From Amycolatopsis sp. GM8 (GTDB lineage: Bacteria > Actinomycetota > Actinomycetes > Mycobacteriales > Pseudonocardiaceae), in NCBI RefSeq assembly GCF_021653975.1, contig NZ_JAJKFK010000008.1:248001-312000 (forward strand): a DNA stretch of 64,000 nt, read 5' to 3'. The notes beneath the pieces are model-generated. The model was given only the letters and a program-made list of their open reading frames with translations. It searched no databases and was not told where the DNA came from. The position numbers and the translations under genes are program-made. The stretch's first letter is position 1; each line of letters begins with the position of its first letter. Below, one piece after another: positions 35,323 to 43,329 of this stretch.

Positions 35323-36384
35323 ATGACCGACACGCATGCGAACGACGCGGCGCCGTCCGCCCCGCGGAAGCCCCGGTTGCGGACCTGGAGCGCCTTCGGC
35401 GACATCAGGAAACGGCCCAGCGAATACGAAATCGTCACGCACGGCACCAACTGGACGCTGCGCGAGGGCCGCAAGTCGCCGCTGGAGGGCAACCCGTCCT
35501 CGCCCGGCAACCTGTGGATCAGCACCTACCGGGACCGGTCGCCGCTGCAAGCCGAGGACTGGCACGGGTTCCGCGATCCCGACTCCCACACCTACCGCAG
35601 CTACGTGATGCTGCAGGACGAGCAGGAGACCCGGGTCAACGGCCTGCTCGAGCAGTACGCCGCCGCCGGTGCGGACGCCGCGCTGTCGCCGCGGTGGCGG
35701 CGCACCTTGTCGCAGGCCTACACCCCGGTGAGGTATCTGCTGCACGGTTCCCAGCAGGTCGAGGCCTACCTGGGCTACATCGCGCCGTCGTCGTACATCA
35801 CCAATGCGGCGGCCCTTTCGGCCGCGGACCTCCTGCGCCGGGTCACCCAGATTTCCTACCGCACGCGGGAACTGCAGCTCACCGATCCCGATCAGGGGTT
35901 CGCGACCGGAGAGCGGCGCGTGTGGGAGGAGTCGGCGGCCTGGCAGCCCGCCCGCAAGGCGATCGAACTGGCGCTGATCGCGTACGACTGGGGCGAGGCG
36001 TTCACGGCGCTCAATCTCGTGCTGTTGCCGACCCTGGACGACGTGCTGCTGCGCCAGTTCGGCGAGCTGGCCCGTGACAACGGCGACGAGCTGACCTGGT
36101 TGCTGACCGCGTACCTGCGTAAGGACGCCGAACGCCGGGCCCGCTGGTCCGGGGCGCTGGCCCGGTACGCGCTGGCGCAGCGGCCGGAGAACGCCGAGGT
36201 CCTGGGAAAGTGGGTGCGCAAGTGGTCCCCGCGTGCCGACGCCGCGGCCGACGGTCTGAGCACGCTGCTGGAGACCCTGCCCGAGCACGGACGCGAGGCG
36301 GCGAGTGTGGCCGCGGAGGCCAGGGAGGCGCGGGTCTCCTTCCTCGGCGACCTCGGTCTCGGCACCGCTGTGTCGGCCGGGTGA
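35323..36384 (+). CDS. Monooxygenase hydroxylase beta subunit (TmoE-like)
   Basis: A 353-residue structural subunit, homologous to the alpha subunit but without metal ligands. Recognised from RLRTWSAFGDIRKRPSEYEIVTHG near the start, the ...NPSSPGNLWISTYRDRSPLQ region and the helical core VEAYLGYIAPSSYITNAAALSAADLLRRVTQ. The ATG at 35323 has AAGGAG 6 nt upstream; the sequence upstream in the same frame belongs to the effector gene. Its stop overlaps the start of the Rieske gene (GTGA). Confidence 0.88.
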   Translation: MTDTHANDAAPSAPRKPRLRTWSAFGDIRKRPSEYEIVTHGTNWTLREGRKSPLEGNPSSPGNLWISTYRDRSPLQAEDWHGFRDPDSHTYRSYVMLQDEQETRVNGLLEQYAAAGADAALSPRWRRTLSQAYTPVRYLLHGSQQVEAYLGYIAPSSYITNAAALSAADLLRRVTQISYRTRELQLTDPDQGFATGERRVWEESAAWQPARKAIELALIAYDWGEAFTALNLVLLPTLDDVLLRQFGELARDNGDELTWLLTAYLRKDAERRARWSGALARYALAQRPENAEVLGKWVRKWSPRADAAADGLSTLLETLPEHGREAASVAAEAREARVSFLGDLGLGTAVSAG

Positions 36385-36725
36385 AAGCGGTGGCTCCCGT
36401 GAACGATGCCCCCGCCACCACGGCCTGGCGGCCCGCGCTCGCCGAGGCCGAACTGTGGGAAGGCGACATGACGCCCGTCGTCGTCGGCGGCACCAGCGTC
36501 CTTCTGCTGAACGTCGACGGCGAAGTCCGCGCGTACCTCAACCGTTGTCCCCACCAGGAATGGGCACTGGACGAGGGGGAGTTCGAGGACGGCACGCTCA
36601 CCTGCTCCCGGCACCTGTGGGAGTTCGACGCACGCTCGGGCGGCGGGATCAACCCCGCCGACTGTGCGCTCGTCTCGTACCGGGCCAAGGTCGAGGGCGG
36701 CACGATCTGGGTCGCGGTGACGTGA
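36381..36725 (+). CDS. Rieske [2Fe-2S] ferredoxin (TmoC-like)
   Basis: A 114-residue electron carrier. Cluster ligands are in RCPHQEW (Cys-x-His) and CSRHLWEF (Cys-x2-His), ~18 residues apart, with the family start ALAEAELWEGDMTPV. It passes electrons from the flavoprotein reductase encoded next to the hydroxylase diiron site. A start at 36381 gives the family length (~112); a GTG at 36399 is also possible. Its stop overlaps the reductase start (TGATG). Confidence 0.88.
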   Translation: MKAVAPVNDAPATTAWRPALAEAELWEGDMTPVVVGGTSVLLLNVDGEVRAYLNRCPHQEWALDEGEFEDGTLTCSRHLWEFDARSGGGINPADCALVSYRAKVEGGTIWVAVT

Positions 36726-37960
36726 TGACGATGTCCAGATGTGTGATCGTCGGTGGCGGTCCGGCGGCGGCCTCGGCCGCCGGGGCGCTGCGGGCCGCCG
36801 GCTTCGACGGCTCTGTGACGATCGTCAGCGCGGAGGACGTGCCGCCGTACGAGCGGCCGCCCCTGTCGAAGGATTTCCTGACGGGGGCGACCGGCGCGGG
36901 CGAACTCCAGCTGCATCCACGGGACTGGTACACCGACCTCGGGGTGGACCTGCGGCTGGGCACCAGGGTGGCCGCGGTCGACACCGCGGCGCACGCGCTG
37001 GTGCTGACCGGTGGCGAGCGGATCGGCTACGACAGCGCGCTGATCGCCACCGGGGGCACCGCACGGCGTCTTCCCGGCGTGGACCACGACCGGGTCCGCT
37101 ATCTGCGGGACCTGGCCGACGCCGGCGCGCTGGCGAAGCGGCTGGCCACCGGTGAGCCGGTGATCGTGCTGGGCGGCGGGTTCATCGGCTGCGAGGTCGC
37201 CGCTTCGGCGCGCAAGCTGGGCGTCGACGTCACGATGCTGGAGATGGCCGATCACCCCCTGCAGCGCGTGGTCGGCGACGAGGTGGGCCGGATCGTTGCG
37301 GGCATCCATCGCGACCACGGTGTGAAGCTGCGCATGGGAGAGACCGTGCAGTCGGTCCACGCCGGCGATGACGGTGTCCTCGTGACCACCGACCGCGGCC
37401 GGCTCGAAGGCGCGACGCTGGTCGTCGCCATCGGCCTCGTGCCGTCCACCGGTCTCGTGGCCCGCGGGGAGGTCGCCCTCGACGACGTCAACGGCGGGAT
37501 CGTGGTCGACGGGTACTGCCGCACATCCGCTCCCGAGGTGTACGCCGCCGGCGACGTCGCCTCACACGAGCATCCCCGCTACGGCAGGCGAATCCGGGTC
37601 GAGCACCACGACAACGCCATCAGGCAGGCCGCGGTCGCCGCCCGCAACATGCTTGGCGCACAAGAACTCTACGAAGATCCGCACTGGTTCTGGTCCGACC
37701 AGTACGAGCACAGCCTGCAGGCGATCGGACGCGGCGACGACTGCGACCGGACCGTCGTGCGCGGTTCGCCCGCCGACCGCCGCTTCTCGGTCTTCTCGCT
37801 GTCCGGGGGACGGGTGCGCGGTGTGTTCGCCCTCGACCGCGGCGCCGACATCCTCGCCGGCAAGAGGCTGATTCGGTCGGCGGCGCTCGTGACGCCGGAG
37901 CAGCTGGCCGACGAGTCGGTGAACCTCAAGCGCCTCGCCGTCGACAGGAGTCACCGATGA
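36725..37960 (+). CDS. FAD-dependent ferredoxin reductase (ThcD/CamA-like)
   Basis: A 411-residue pyridine-nucleotide-disulfide-type reductase with FAD motif VIVGGGPAAASAAGALR, the ferredoxin-reductase signature PPYERPPLSKDFL, NAD motif VIVLGGGFIGCEVAASARKLG followed by an acidic residue (NADH preferred), and YAAGDVA. It carries FAD only. Canonical TmoF/TouF-type reductases instead have a 2Fe-2S domain plus an FNR module, so the electron chain here is NADH to FAD flavoprotein to Rieske to hydroxylase. Coupled at both ends (TGATG; ATGA). Confidence 0.88.
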   Translation: MTMSRCVIVGGGPAAASAAGALRAAGFDGSVTIVSAEDVPPYERPPLSKDFLTGATGAGELQLHPRDWYTDLGVDLRLGTRVAAVDTAAHALVLTGGERIGYDSALIATGGTARRLPGVDHDRVRYLRDLADAGALAKRLATGEPVIVLGGGFIGCEVAASARKLGVDVTMLEMADHPLQRVVGDEVGRIVAGIHRDHGVKLRMGETVQSVHAGDDGVLVTTDRGRLEGATLVVAIGLVPSTGLVARGEVALDDVNGGIVVDGYCRTSAPEVYAAGDVASHEHPRYGRRIRVEHHDNAIRQAAVAARNMLGAQELYEDPHWFWSDQYEHSLQAIGRGDDCDRTVVRGSPADRRFSVFSLSGGRVRGVFALDRGADILAGKRLIRSAALVTPEQLADESVNLKRLAVDRSHR

Positions 37961-38322
37961 TCACCACGCCGACCGTCTCCGCCGGCACCCGGACGGCGCG
38001 GATCAGCCAGGCGGAGGCCACGCGCGCACTCGCCAGGGTGCGGGACATAACCGCGGCGGACGCCCTGTTCGCACTGCAGTTCTCGGCGGGCACCACCTGC
38101 CCGCCGGTGGCGCGGGTGCTCCGGTACGCCCTCGCCGAAGCCGGGCGCGTGCTCGGACTGGGCGGCGAGTCGCTGACGATCACAGCGTCCGAGGTCGGGG
38201 CGGGCGATCCCGTCACCCGGGTCCGCAGGCTCGCGCACGGGAACGCCGACTGGATCACCACGGCCACGACGGCCATCCGCGTCGAGCTGAGTGCTGTCCC
38301 GCCCGATGTGAGGAAGGACTGA
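37957..38322 (+). CDS. Uncharacterised 121-residue operon protein
   Basis: No family recognised. The protein is helical in the middle (SQAEATRALARVRDITAADALFALQFSAG), has one cysteine (TTCPPVARVL), and ends RVELSAVPPDVRKD. It has no signal peptide or membrane segment. The ATG overlaps the reductase stop (ATGA), and the DUF59 gene starts 4 nt after its stop, so it is certainly expressed with the monooxygenase. It may be an assembly or regulatory factor specific to this operon type. Unrelated to the gamma or effector subunits by eye. Confidence 0.7.
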   Translation: MITTPTVSAGTRTARISQAEATRALARVRDITAADALFALQFSAGTTCPPVARVLRYALAEAGRVLGLGGESLTITASEVGAGDPVTRVRRLAHGNADWITTATTAIRVELSAVPPDVRKD

Positions 38323-38326
38323 AGCC

Positions 38327-38653
38327 ATGACCGTCACCACCACCGTCGAGGAGCGCGTCCGCGAGGCACTTCGTGACGTGCTCGACCCCGACCTCGGCGT
38401 GAACGTCGTCGACCTCGGATTCCTTTATGGGATCGAGGTGGACGAGCAGGGGAGCGCGACGTTGCGGATGACCCTCACCTCGCCCGCCTGCCCGCTGACC
38501 GGGATCATGGAGGACCAGATCCACACGGCGCTCGTGGCAGGCGGCATCGTCGCCGCGGTGCGCGTCGAGTGGGTCTTCTCGCCGGCCTGGACCCCGGCCC
38601 GGATCAGCGACGACGGCCGCGACCAGCTGCGCGCCATCGGGTTCTCGATGTGA
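38327..38653 (+). CDS. DUF59/MIP18-type metal-sulfur cluster assembly protein (PaaD-like)
   Basis: A 108-residue DUF59 protein with the hallmark VLDPDLGVNVVDLGFLYGIEVDEQGSATLRMTLTSPACPLTGIMEDQI. The loop SPACPL holds the conserved cysteine. DUF59 proteins assist Fe-S or diiron maturation, for example PaaD for the phenylacetyl-CoA epoxidase. Here the likely clients are the Rieske protein and/or the diiron hydroxylase. AGGAAGGA precedes the start. Confidence 0.85.
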   Translation: MTVTTTVEERVREALRDVLDPDLGVNVVDLGFLYGIEVDEQGSATLRMTLTSPACPLTGIMEDQIHTALVAGGIVAAVRVEWVFSPAWTPARISDDGRDQLRAIGFSM

Positions 38654-38660
38654 GCCGCCG

Positions 38661-38951
38661 ATGATCGCCGTCGTCGGCCGCTACCTCGCGCGGCCGGGAA
38701 CCGAAGAGGAAGTCGCCCAGCGGCTGCGGGAGTACGCGCCCATCGTGCGTGCGGAACCCGGGTGCGCCGGCTTCACGGTCTACCGCAACCGGGACGAGCC
38801 CGGTGAGTTCGTGCTCCACGAGATCTACCAGGCACAGGAGGAACTCGACGCGCACCTGTCGTCGCCCCACTACGAGGCCGTCGCCCGCGCCCGCATCCAT
38901 CCCCTGCTCGCGGACCGCCAGGTCGCGTTCTACGAGCCGCTGGAGTACTGA
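38661..38951 (+). CDS. Antibiotic-biosynthesis-monooxygenase (ABM) domain protein
   Basis: A 96-residue dimeric alpha/beta-barrel protein (VGRYLARPGTEEEVAQRLREYAPIVRAEPGCAGFTVYRNRDEPGEFVLHEIYQAQEELDAHLSSPHYEAV), typical of the ABM/YgiN family of cofactor-free quinol monooxygenases and stress proteins. In this operon it could oxidise a hydroquinone product or stabilise an intermediate. It starts 7 nt after the DUF59 stop. Confidence 0.82.
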   Translation: MIAVVGRYLARPGTEEEVAQRLREYAPIVRAEPGCAGFTVYRNRDEPGEFVLHEIYQAQEELDAHLSSPHYEAVARARIHPLLADRQVAFYEPLEY

Positions 38952-38994
38952 CATGGTGACTCCGGCAGCCGCGTCGACGCAGCTCGATCCCGTG

Positions 38995-39016
38995 CGACAT
39001 GCTCGTCAGCATGTCG
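38995..39016. promoter_or_regulatory. Perfect 9-bp inverted repeat, candidate GntR operator
   Basis: CGACATGCT and AGCATGTCG flank a 4-bp centre. The site lies between the ABM stop and the GTG start chosen for the GntR gene, in sequence that would be coding if an upstream ATG (38953) were used. It fits an autoregulatory operator or internal promoter control. Confidence 0.5.
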
Positions 39017-39048
39017 AAGACAGCCAGCTCCGGCGGGGAGCGGTAGCC

Positions 39049-39843
39049 GTGCCGTCCAGCCGGACCCCAGCGGGGCACCCGAGGTCGCCGGTCGCCTACC
39101 GGTCGCTCGCGGACGAGCTGCGGGAGGCCATCCTCGCCGACCGGTTCGCGGGCGGCGTCAAGCTCCCGACCGAAGAGGAGCTGAGCCGGGAACGCGGGCT
39201 GAGCAGGCAGACGGTCCGCCGCGCGTACCAGGATCTCGTGAGCGAGGGCCTGGTCTACCGGGTCCCCGGCCGGGGCACGTTCGCCAGTGCGCGCGCGGGC
39301 CGGTATCTACGGCAGTTCGGCTCGATCGAGGAACTCATGGGTTTCGCCATCGACACCGAGTTCGAGCTTCTCGTGCCCCTGCACGAGGCCGTCGACGCGG
39401 CCGCCGCGCGCCGCCTCGGCCTCGACACGGACCAGGTCACGACCGCCGCGTTCCGGCGCATCCACGAAGGCACGGCGTTCTGCTCGACGCGTGTCTTCCT
39501 CCCGGCCGACCTCGGGGAGCTGATGTCCGGCACGCCCGAACTGACCGAGCCCGGAGTCATCCGCCGGGCCACCGTCGTCGGGCTGCTCGACCGCGTCGCC
39601 GAACAGCCCGTCACCGAGGCGGAACAGGTCATCACCGTGGCGCCGCTGCCCGCCGAGATCGCGGGCCATTTCGGCGTTCCCCCGGCGACGCCCATGCTCC
39701 GCATCGACCGCACCTACTTCGACGCCACCGGACGTGCCGTCGAACTCGCCGTCAACCACTACCTGCCCGAGCACTACAGCTACCGCGTGCGTCTGTACCG
39801 GACCCCGGTCGCCGGATCACCCGAACGGAGAGAAACGACGTGA
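39049..39843 (+). CDS. GntR-family transcriptional regulator (HutC/UTRA type)
   Basis: A 264-residue regulator. The winged HTH reads YRSLADELREAILADRFAGGVKLPTEEELSRERGLSRQTVRRAYQDLVSEGLVYRVPGRGTF, followed by a UTRA ligand domain ending MLRIDRTYFDATGRAVELAVNHYLPEHYSYRVRL. The GTG at 39049 is preferred: GGGGAG lies 8 nt upstream, the length is then typical, and a perfect palindrome falls in front. An ATG at 38953 would add 32 unconserved residues. It is embedded in the monooxygenase operon and overlaps the lyase start (GTGA), so it probably controls this operon with a downstream metabolite as ligand. Confidence 0.83.
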   Translation: MPSSRTPAGHPRSPVAYRSLADELREAILADRFAGGVKLPTEEELSRERGLSRQTVRRAYQDLVSEGLVYRVPGRGTFASARAGRYLRQFGSIEELMGFAIDTEFELLVPLHEAVDAAAARRLGLDTDQVTTAAFRRIHEGTAFCSTRVFLPADLGELMSGTPELTEPGVIRRATVVGLLDRVAEQPVTEAEQVITVAPLPAEIAGHFGVPPATPMLRIDRTYFDATGRAVELAVNHYLPEHYSYRVRLYRTPVAGSPERRETT

Positions 39844-41225
39844 CGCAGGAAAGCGCACCCGCCCATCTGACCGACTCGCGGGTGCTCGGCACACTCTTCG
39901 CGTCGGCGTCGATGAAGGAGATCTTCAGCGACCGCGCGATGATCCAGTCGTGGCTGGACGCCGAGGTCGCCCTCGCCGAGGCCCAGGCGGAATGCGGCCT
40001 GGTACCCGCCGGCGCGGCCCGTGTCATCGCCGCCAATGCGCGCGCCGAAGACGTCGATCTCGACGCCGTCGCCGTGGAGATCGAGAGCACCGCACACCCG
40101 CTGGTTCCGGTCGTCCGGATGCTCGCGCGGCGATGTGGGGAGGCCGGGGCGTGGGTCCACTACGGCGCGACCACACAGGACATCACCGACACCGGCCTGG
40201 TGCTGCAGGCCCGCAGCGGGCTGGCACTGGCCGAGCGCGAGCTCCGCGGCCTTGCCGACGTGCTCGCCGGTCTCGCCGAACGGCACCGCGACCTGCCGAT
40301 GGTCGGGCGCACCCACGCCCAGCACGCACTGCCCATCACACTGGGCTTCAAGTTCGCCGTGCTGCTCGCCGAGACCGAACGGCATCTCGAACGGATCCGG
40401 GAACTGCGCCCCCGGGTCCTCGTCGGGCAGCTCGGCGGGGCGGTCGGCTCACTGGCCTCGTTCGGTCCACGCGGCCCCGAGCTGGTGCGCCTGATGATGA
40501 ACCGGCTCGGGCTCGGCGCGCCCGACATCGCCTGGCACACCGCGCGCGACACGCTGACCGAGCTGACCTGCGTGCTCGCGATGATCTCGGCCACCTGCGG
40601 GAAGATCGCCAACGAGATCCGCGTCCTGCAGCGCACCGAGGTCGCCGAGCTGGCCGAACCGTTCACGGACGGCAAAGTGGGCAGCAGCACGATGCCCCAC
40701 AAGCGCAACCCGATGTTCGCCGAGTTCGTCGTCTCCAACGCGATCCTGTCCCGGCAGGCGCCCGCCGACATGCTGGCGGCGATGCTGCAGGAGCACGAAC
40801 GCGACATGACCATGTGGGGCGTGGAGTGGTCGGCCCTCCCGCAGACGTTCGTCCTCACCTCGGGCCTGCTGGAGCGGGTGACGAGCCTGCTGGCCGGGCT
40901 CACCGTGCATCCCGGGGCGATCCGGCGGAACCTGCACCTGCTCGGTGACCTCATGCTGTCCGAGGCCGCGATGATGCACCTGGCGGGCAGCCTCGGCAAG
41001 ACCGAGGCACACGAAGTCGTCTACCGGGCGTCGATGACCGCCTGGGAATCCGGGCGGACGCTGCGCGACACGTTGCTCGACGACCCCGCCGTGCGGTCAC
41101 TGACCGACACCGAGCAGCTCGGCGCGCTGCTCGTGCCGGAGTCCTATCTGGGCTCCTGCCCGGCGCTGGTCGACCAGGTGCTCGCCCGGTCCAAGGCCCG
41201 CCAGGCCCAGGAGGCGGCGGGCTGA
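39840..41225 (+). CDS. Fumarase/aspartase-superfamily lyase (PcaB / adenylosuccinate-lyase-like)
   Basis: A 461-residue class-II fumarase/aspartase superfamily enzyme. The signature GSSTMPHKRNPM is complete, and WVHYGATTQDITDTG and GRTHAQHALPITLGFKFA hold the other two conserved active-site regions. The adenylosuccinate-lyase-type C-terminal domain is present. PcaB (3-carboxymuconate cycloisomerase) is the close catabolic relative and suits an aromatic pathway; a housekeeping PurB is unlikely in this position. The GTG overlaps the GntR stop. It probably acts on a ring-cleavage or dicarboxylic intermediate. Confidence 0.8.
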   Translation: MTQESAPAHLTDSRVLGTLFASASMKEIFSDRAMIQSWLDAEVALAEAQAECGLVPAGAARVIAANARAEDVDLDAVAVEIESTAHPLVPVVRMLARRCGEAGAWVHYGATTQDITDTGLVLQARSGLALAERELRGLADVLAGLAERHRDLPMVGRTHAQHALPITLGFKFAVLLAETERHLERIRELRPRVLVGQLGGAVGSLASFGPRGPELVRLMMNRLGLGAPDIAWHTARDTLTELTCVLAMISATCGKIANEIRVLQRTEVAELAEPFTDGKVGSSTMPHKRNPMFAEFVVSNAILSRQAPADMLAAMLQEHERDMTMWGVEWSALPQTFVLTSGLLERVTSLLAGLTVHPGAIRRNLHLLGDLMLSEAAMMHLAGSLGKTEAHEVVYRASMTAWESGRTLRDTLLDDPAVRSLTDTEQLGALLVPESYLGSCPALVDQVLARSKARQAQEAAG

Positions 41226-41234
41226 CGCGGCGGA

Positions 41235-42215
41235 TCAGCCGCGCACGGCGATCGGCCGCGTGGCCTCGTCGACGCGCATCGCCACGACCTGGCGCTGGGC
41301 CTCGGCATAGCCGCGCGGCGTCGTCCCGAAATAGCGTTTGAACTCGTTGATGAAGTGCGAAAGGCTCGTGTAACCGACTTCGCGGGCCACTTCGCTGACG
41401 TTCAGGTCCTCCTCGATGAGCAGGGCGCTCGCCCGGTCGAGCCGCATGCGTTTCACGAACTGGTACGGCCCCATCCCGGTCGCGTCCGCGAACACGGTGG
41501 TCAGCGCCGACGGGCTCATCCGCGCGTGGTGGGCGAGGTCCGCGACCGTGAGCGGCTGGGCCAGGTGCTCCCGGGCATAGCGGATGACGTCGGAGACCGG
41601 ATTGCTCTCGCGGTCGGTCGCGGCGGCATGGAGCAGTCGCGACACCTGCTCGGCCTGCATGAGCCGGTAGGTGATCTCGCGCAGGTACAGCGGCGCGAGC
41701 ACCCGCTGGTCCGCGCCCGCCGCGAGTGAGCGCAGGAAGCGCAGCACCGCGCCGACGAGGTTCTGGTTGACGCCGGACAGATGGGCCGGCGGCGGCGCGA
41801 TGTGGATGGGCGGGCGGGTGAAGGTCGTGGTGTGCCGGTCCGCCATGTCCGACGAGACCGACCGCACGACGGCCGGGTCTATCTGGAGGACGAACGAGAG
41901 ATAGGGACGCTCGATGCTCGCCTCGAGGATCTCGGCCTCGAACCGCATGCCCCGGGTGAAGAGCAGGTAGTTGAAGGGGTCGCAGAAATACTCCTCGCCC
42001 TCGACCACGAACCGCTTGCGGCCCTGGATCACACAGCACAGCGCGAGGGACTGGACCTCCGCCCACTGAGCCTGTTGCGGCTGCACGAACCGGTACGCCG
42101 TCAGCCCCGGCCATCCTGACTCGTTGGGCCCCACATCCGGGGTCTTCGCCAGCATCTCGGCGATCAGGTCGCCCGCGGCGAGACGCTCCTCGGGAGCAAG
42201 TTCAAGCGAAGACAC
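41235..42215 (-). CDS. AraC-family transcriptional regulator
   Basis: A 326-residue activator. The N-terminal AraC_N cupin-like sensor (ALCCVIQGRKRFVVEGEEYFCDPFNYLLF) and C-terminal double HTH (ADLAHHARMSPSALTTVFADATGMGPYQFVKRMRLDRASALL and VSEVAREVGYTSLSHFINEFKRYFGTTPRGY) are complete. The GTG at 42215 is preferred over one at 42221 because GAGGAG then has normal spacing. It is convergent with the monooxygenase-lyase operon, ending 9 bp from the lyase stop, and may activate it together with GntR. Confidence 0.87.
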   Translation of the reverse strand: MSSLELAPEERLAAGDLIAEMLAKTPDVGPNESGWPGLTAYRFVQPQQAQWAEVQSLALCCVIQGRKRFVVEGEEYFCDPFNYLLFTRGMRFEAEILEASIERPYLSFVLQIDPAVVRSVSSDMADRHTTTFTRPPIHIAPPPAHLSGVNQNLVGAVLRFLRSLAAGADQRVLAPLYLREITYRLMQAEQVSRLLHAAATDRESNPVSDVIRYAREHLAQPLTVADLAHHARMSPSALTTVFADATGMGPYQFVKRMRLDRASALLIEEDLNVSEVAREVGYTSLSHFINEFKRYFGTTPRGYAEAQRQVVAMRVDEATRPIAVRG

Positions 42216-42237
42216 CGCCACTCCTCATTGAGTCAGC

Positions 42238-42257
42238 ACATTTGTCCGGCCAAATGT
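42238..42257. promoter_or_regulatory. 7-bp inverted repeat upstream of the AraC gene
   Basis: ACATTTG and CAAATGT flank TCCGGC, ~22 bp before the AraC start codon. It is AT-rich against a GC-rich background. Candidate autoregulatory operator. Confidence 0.4.
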
Positions 42258-42345
42258 CAGTGTCGTGGGCCACCAGGGCGCTGTCAACGCGCGGAAGTGG
42301 TGCGCGATTGCGGGATCGGCGCGGTTTTATGCCCAAACCACCGGA

Positions 42346-43218
42346 CTACTGGCGGGGGTGGTCGGCCTGCTGTTCAGCCGGGCTGGTGGCTGTCCAGCTG
42401 GCGAGGAGGTCGAGTGCTCGCCGTGAGGGTGAGTCGGGTTCGGTGGTGTAGATGTACAGCGTCGTGTCGGGGTCGCCGGGTGGGGTGAGGGTTTCGTAGT
42501 CGACGGTGAGGTCGCCGATGAGTGGGTGGCGTAGTCGTTTGGAGCCGTGGGTGCGTTGGTGTACGCGGTGTTGTTCCCACCACTGGTCGAACTCACGGCT
42601 GTGTTCGCGTAGTTCGGTGACGAGGGCGGCCGTGGCGACGTCGTCCGGGTCGCGGCCGACCTCGAAGCGGAGGCTTTCGACCGCGGCGCGGGCTTGGTCG
42701 GGCCAGTCCACGAACAGGGTGCGGGCCGCTTCGTCGAGGAACATCCAGCGGGCGTAGTTGCGCTGCGCAGGTGGGAGGCGGTCGAAGTCGGTGAACAGGG
42801 CTCTGGCCATCCGGTTGGCGGCGAGGATGTCGGTGCGGCGCCCGAGCACGAGTGCGGGCTCGCCGTCGAGGGCGTCGAGGAGCTGGTAGAGCCCGGGGCG
42901 CACGCGCTGCACATCGCGGCGGGCAGGCCCGGCCGAGGTCAGCCCGATGAGGTCTTCGAGGTGGGCGCGTCCTGCGGCGTCGAGTCCGAGTGCCCGGCCG
43001 ATCGCGGCGACGACGGCGGCTGAGGGGGTGATGCGGCGGCCTTGTTCGAGGCGGGCGTAGTAGTCGGTGGACACTCCGGCCAGTCGTGCGACTTCTTCGC
43101 GGCGCAGGCCGGGGACGCGGCGTACGCGTCCGTCGGGTGGCAGGCCTGCTCGTGTGGGGTCGATCTGGCCGCGGGCCCGCCGCAGGAAATCGGCGAGTTC
43201 GCGATTGGTATTCGGCAC
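42346..43218 (-). CDS. XRE-type HTH regulator with MmyB-like ligand domain
   Basis: A 290-residue regulator. The N-terminal Xre HTH reads VPGLRREEVARLAGVSTDYYARLEQGRRITPSAAVVAAIGRALGL. The C-terminal MmyB-like domain contains ALDGEPALVLGRRTDILAANRMARALFTDF and ARWMFLDEAARTLFVDW. Such genes usually sit divergent to a short-chain dehydrogenase, as here. The GTG at 43218 begins VPNTNRELADFL. No good Shine-Dalgarno was found, and a long open frame upstream lies opposite the SDR gene and is not coding. Confidence 0.85.
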   Translation of the reverse strand: MPNTNRELADFLRRARGQIDPTRAGLPPDGRVRRVPGLRREEVARLAGVSTDYYARLEQGRRITPSAAVVAAIGRALGLDAAGRAHLEDLIGLTSAGPARRDVQRVRPGLYQLLDALDGEPALVLGRRTDILAANRMARALFTDFDRLPPAQRNYARWMFLDEAARTLFVDWPDQARAAVESLRFEVGRDPDDVATAALVTELREHSREFDQWWEQHRVHQRTHGSKRLRHPLIGDLTVDYETLTPPGDPDTTLYIYTTEPDSPSRRALDLLASWTATSPAEQQADHPRQ

Positions 43219-43257
43219 GCCATCGATTATCCCCGCCCTTTTCCGGTCCTGGGTGGA

Positions 43258-43281
43258 CCTGTGCGTCCTAGGTCGCGCAGG
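43258..43281. promoter_or_regulatory. 24-bp near-palindrome between HTH regulator and SDR
   Basis: The outer arms CCTGTGCG and CGCGCAGG match at 7 of 8 positions around the centre CCTAGG. It lies midway in the 111-bp divergent gap, where the MmyB-like regulator would be expected to bind and control both genes. Confidence 0.45.
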
Positions 43282-43329
43282 GCGCGAGATGAGCCCCCAC
43301 AAGGGTTTCGGGTCGGCCACGCTGAGACC

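Noticed and set aside
39840..41225. Housekeeping adenylosuccinate lyase (PurB)
   Set aside because: It is embedded in a catabolic operon and overlaps a GntR gene, and the C-terminal region fits the PcaB/lyase relatives better; no purine genes are adjacent.
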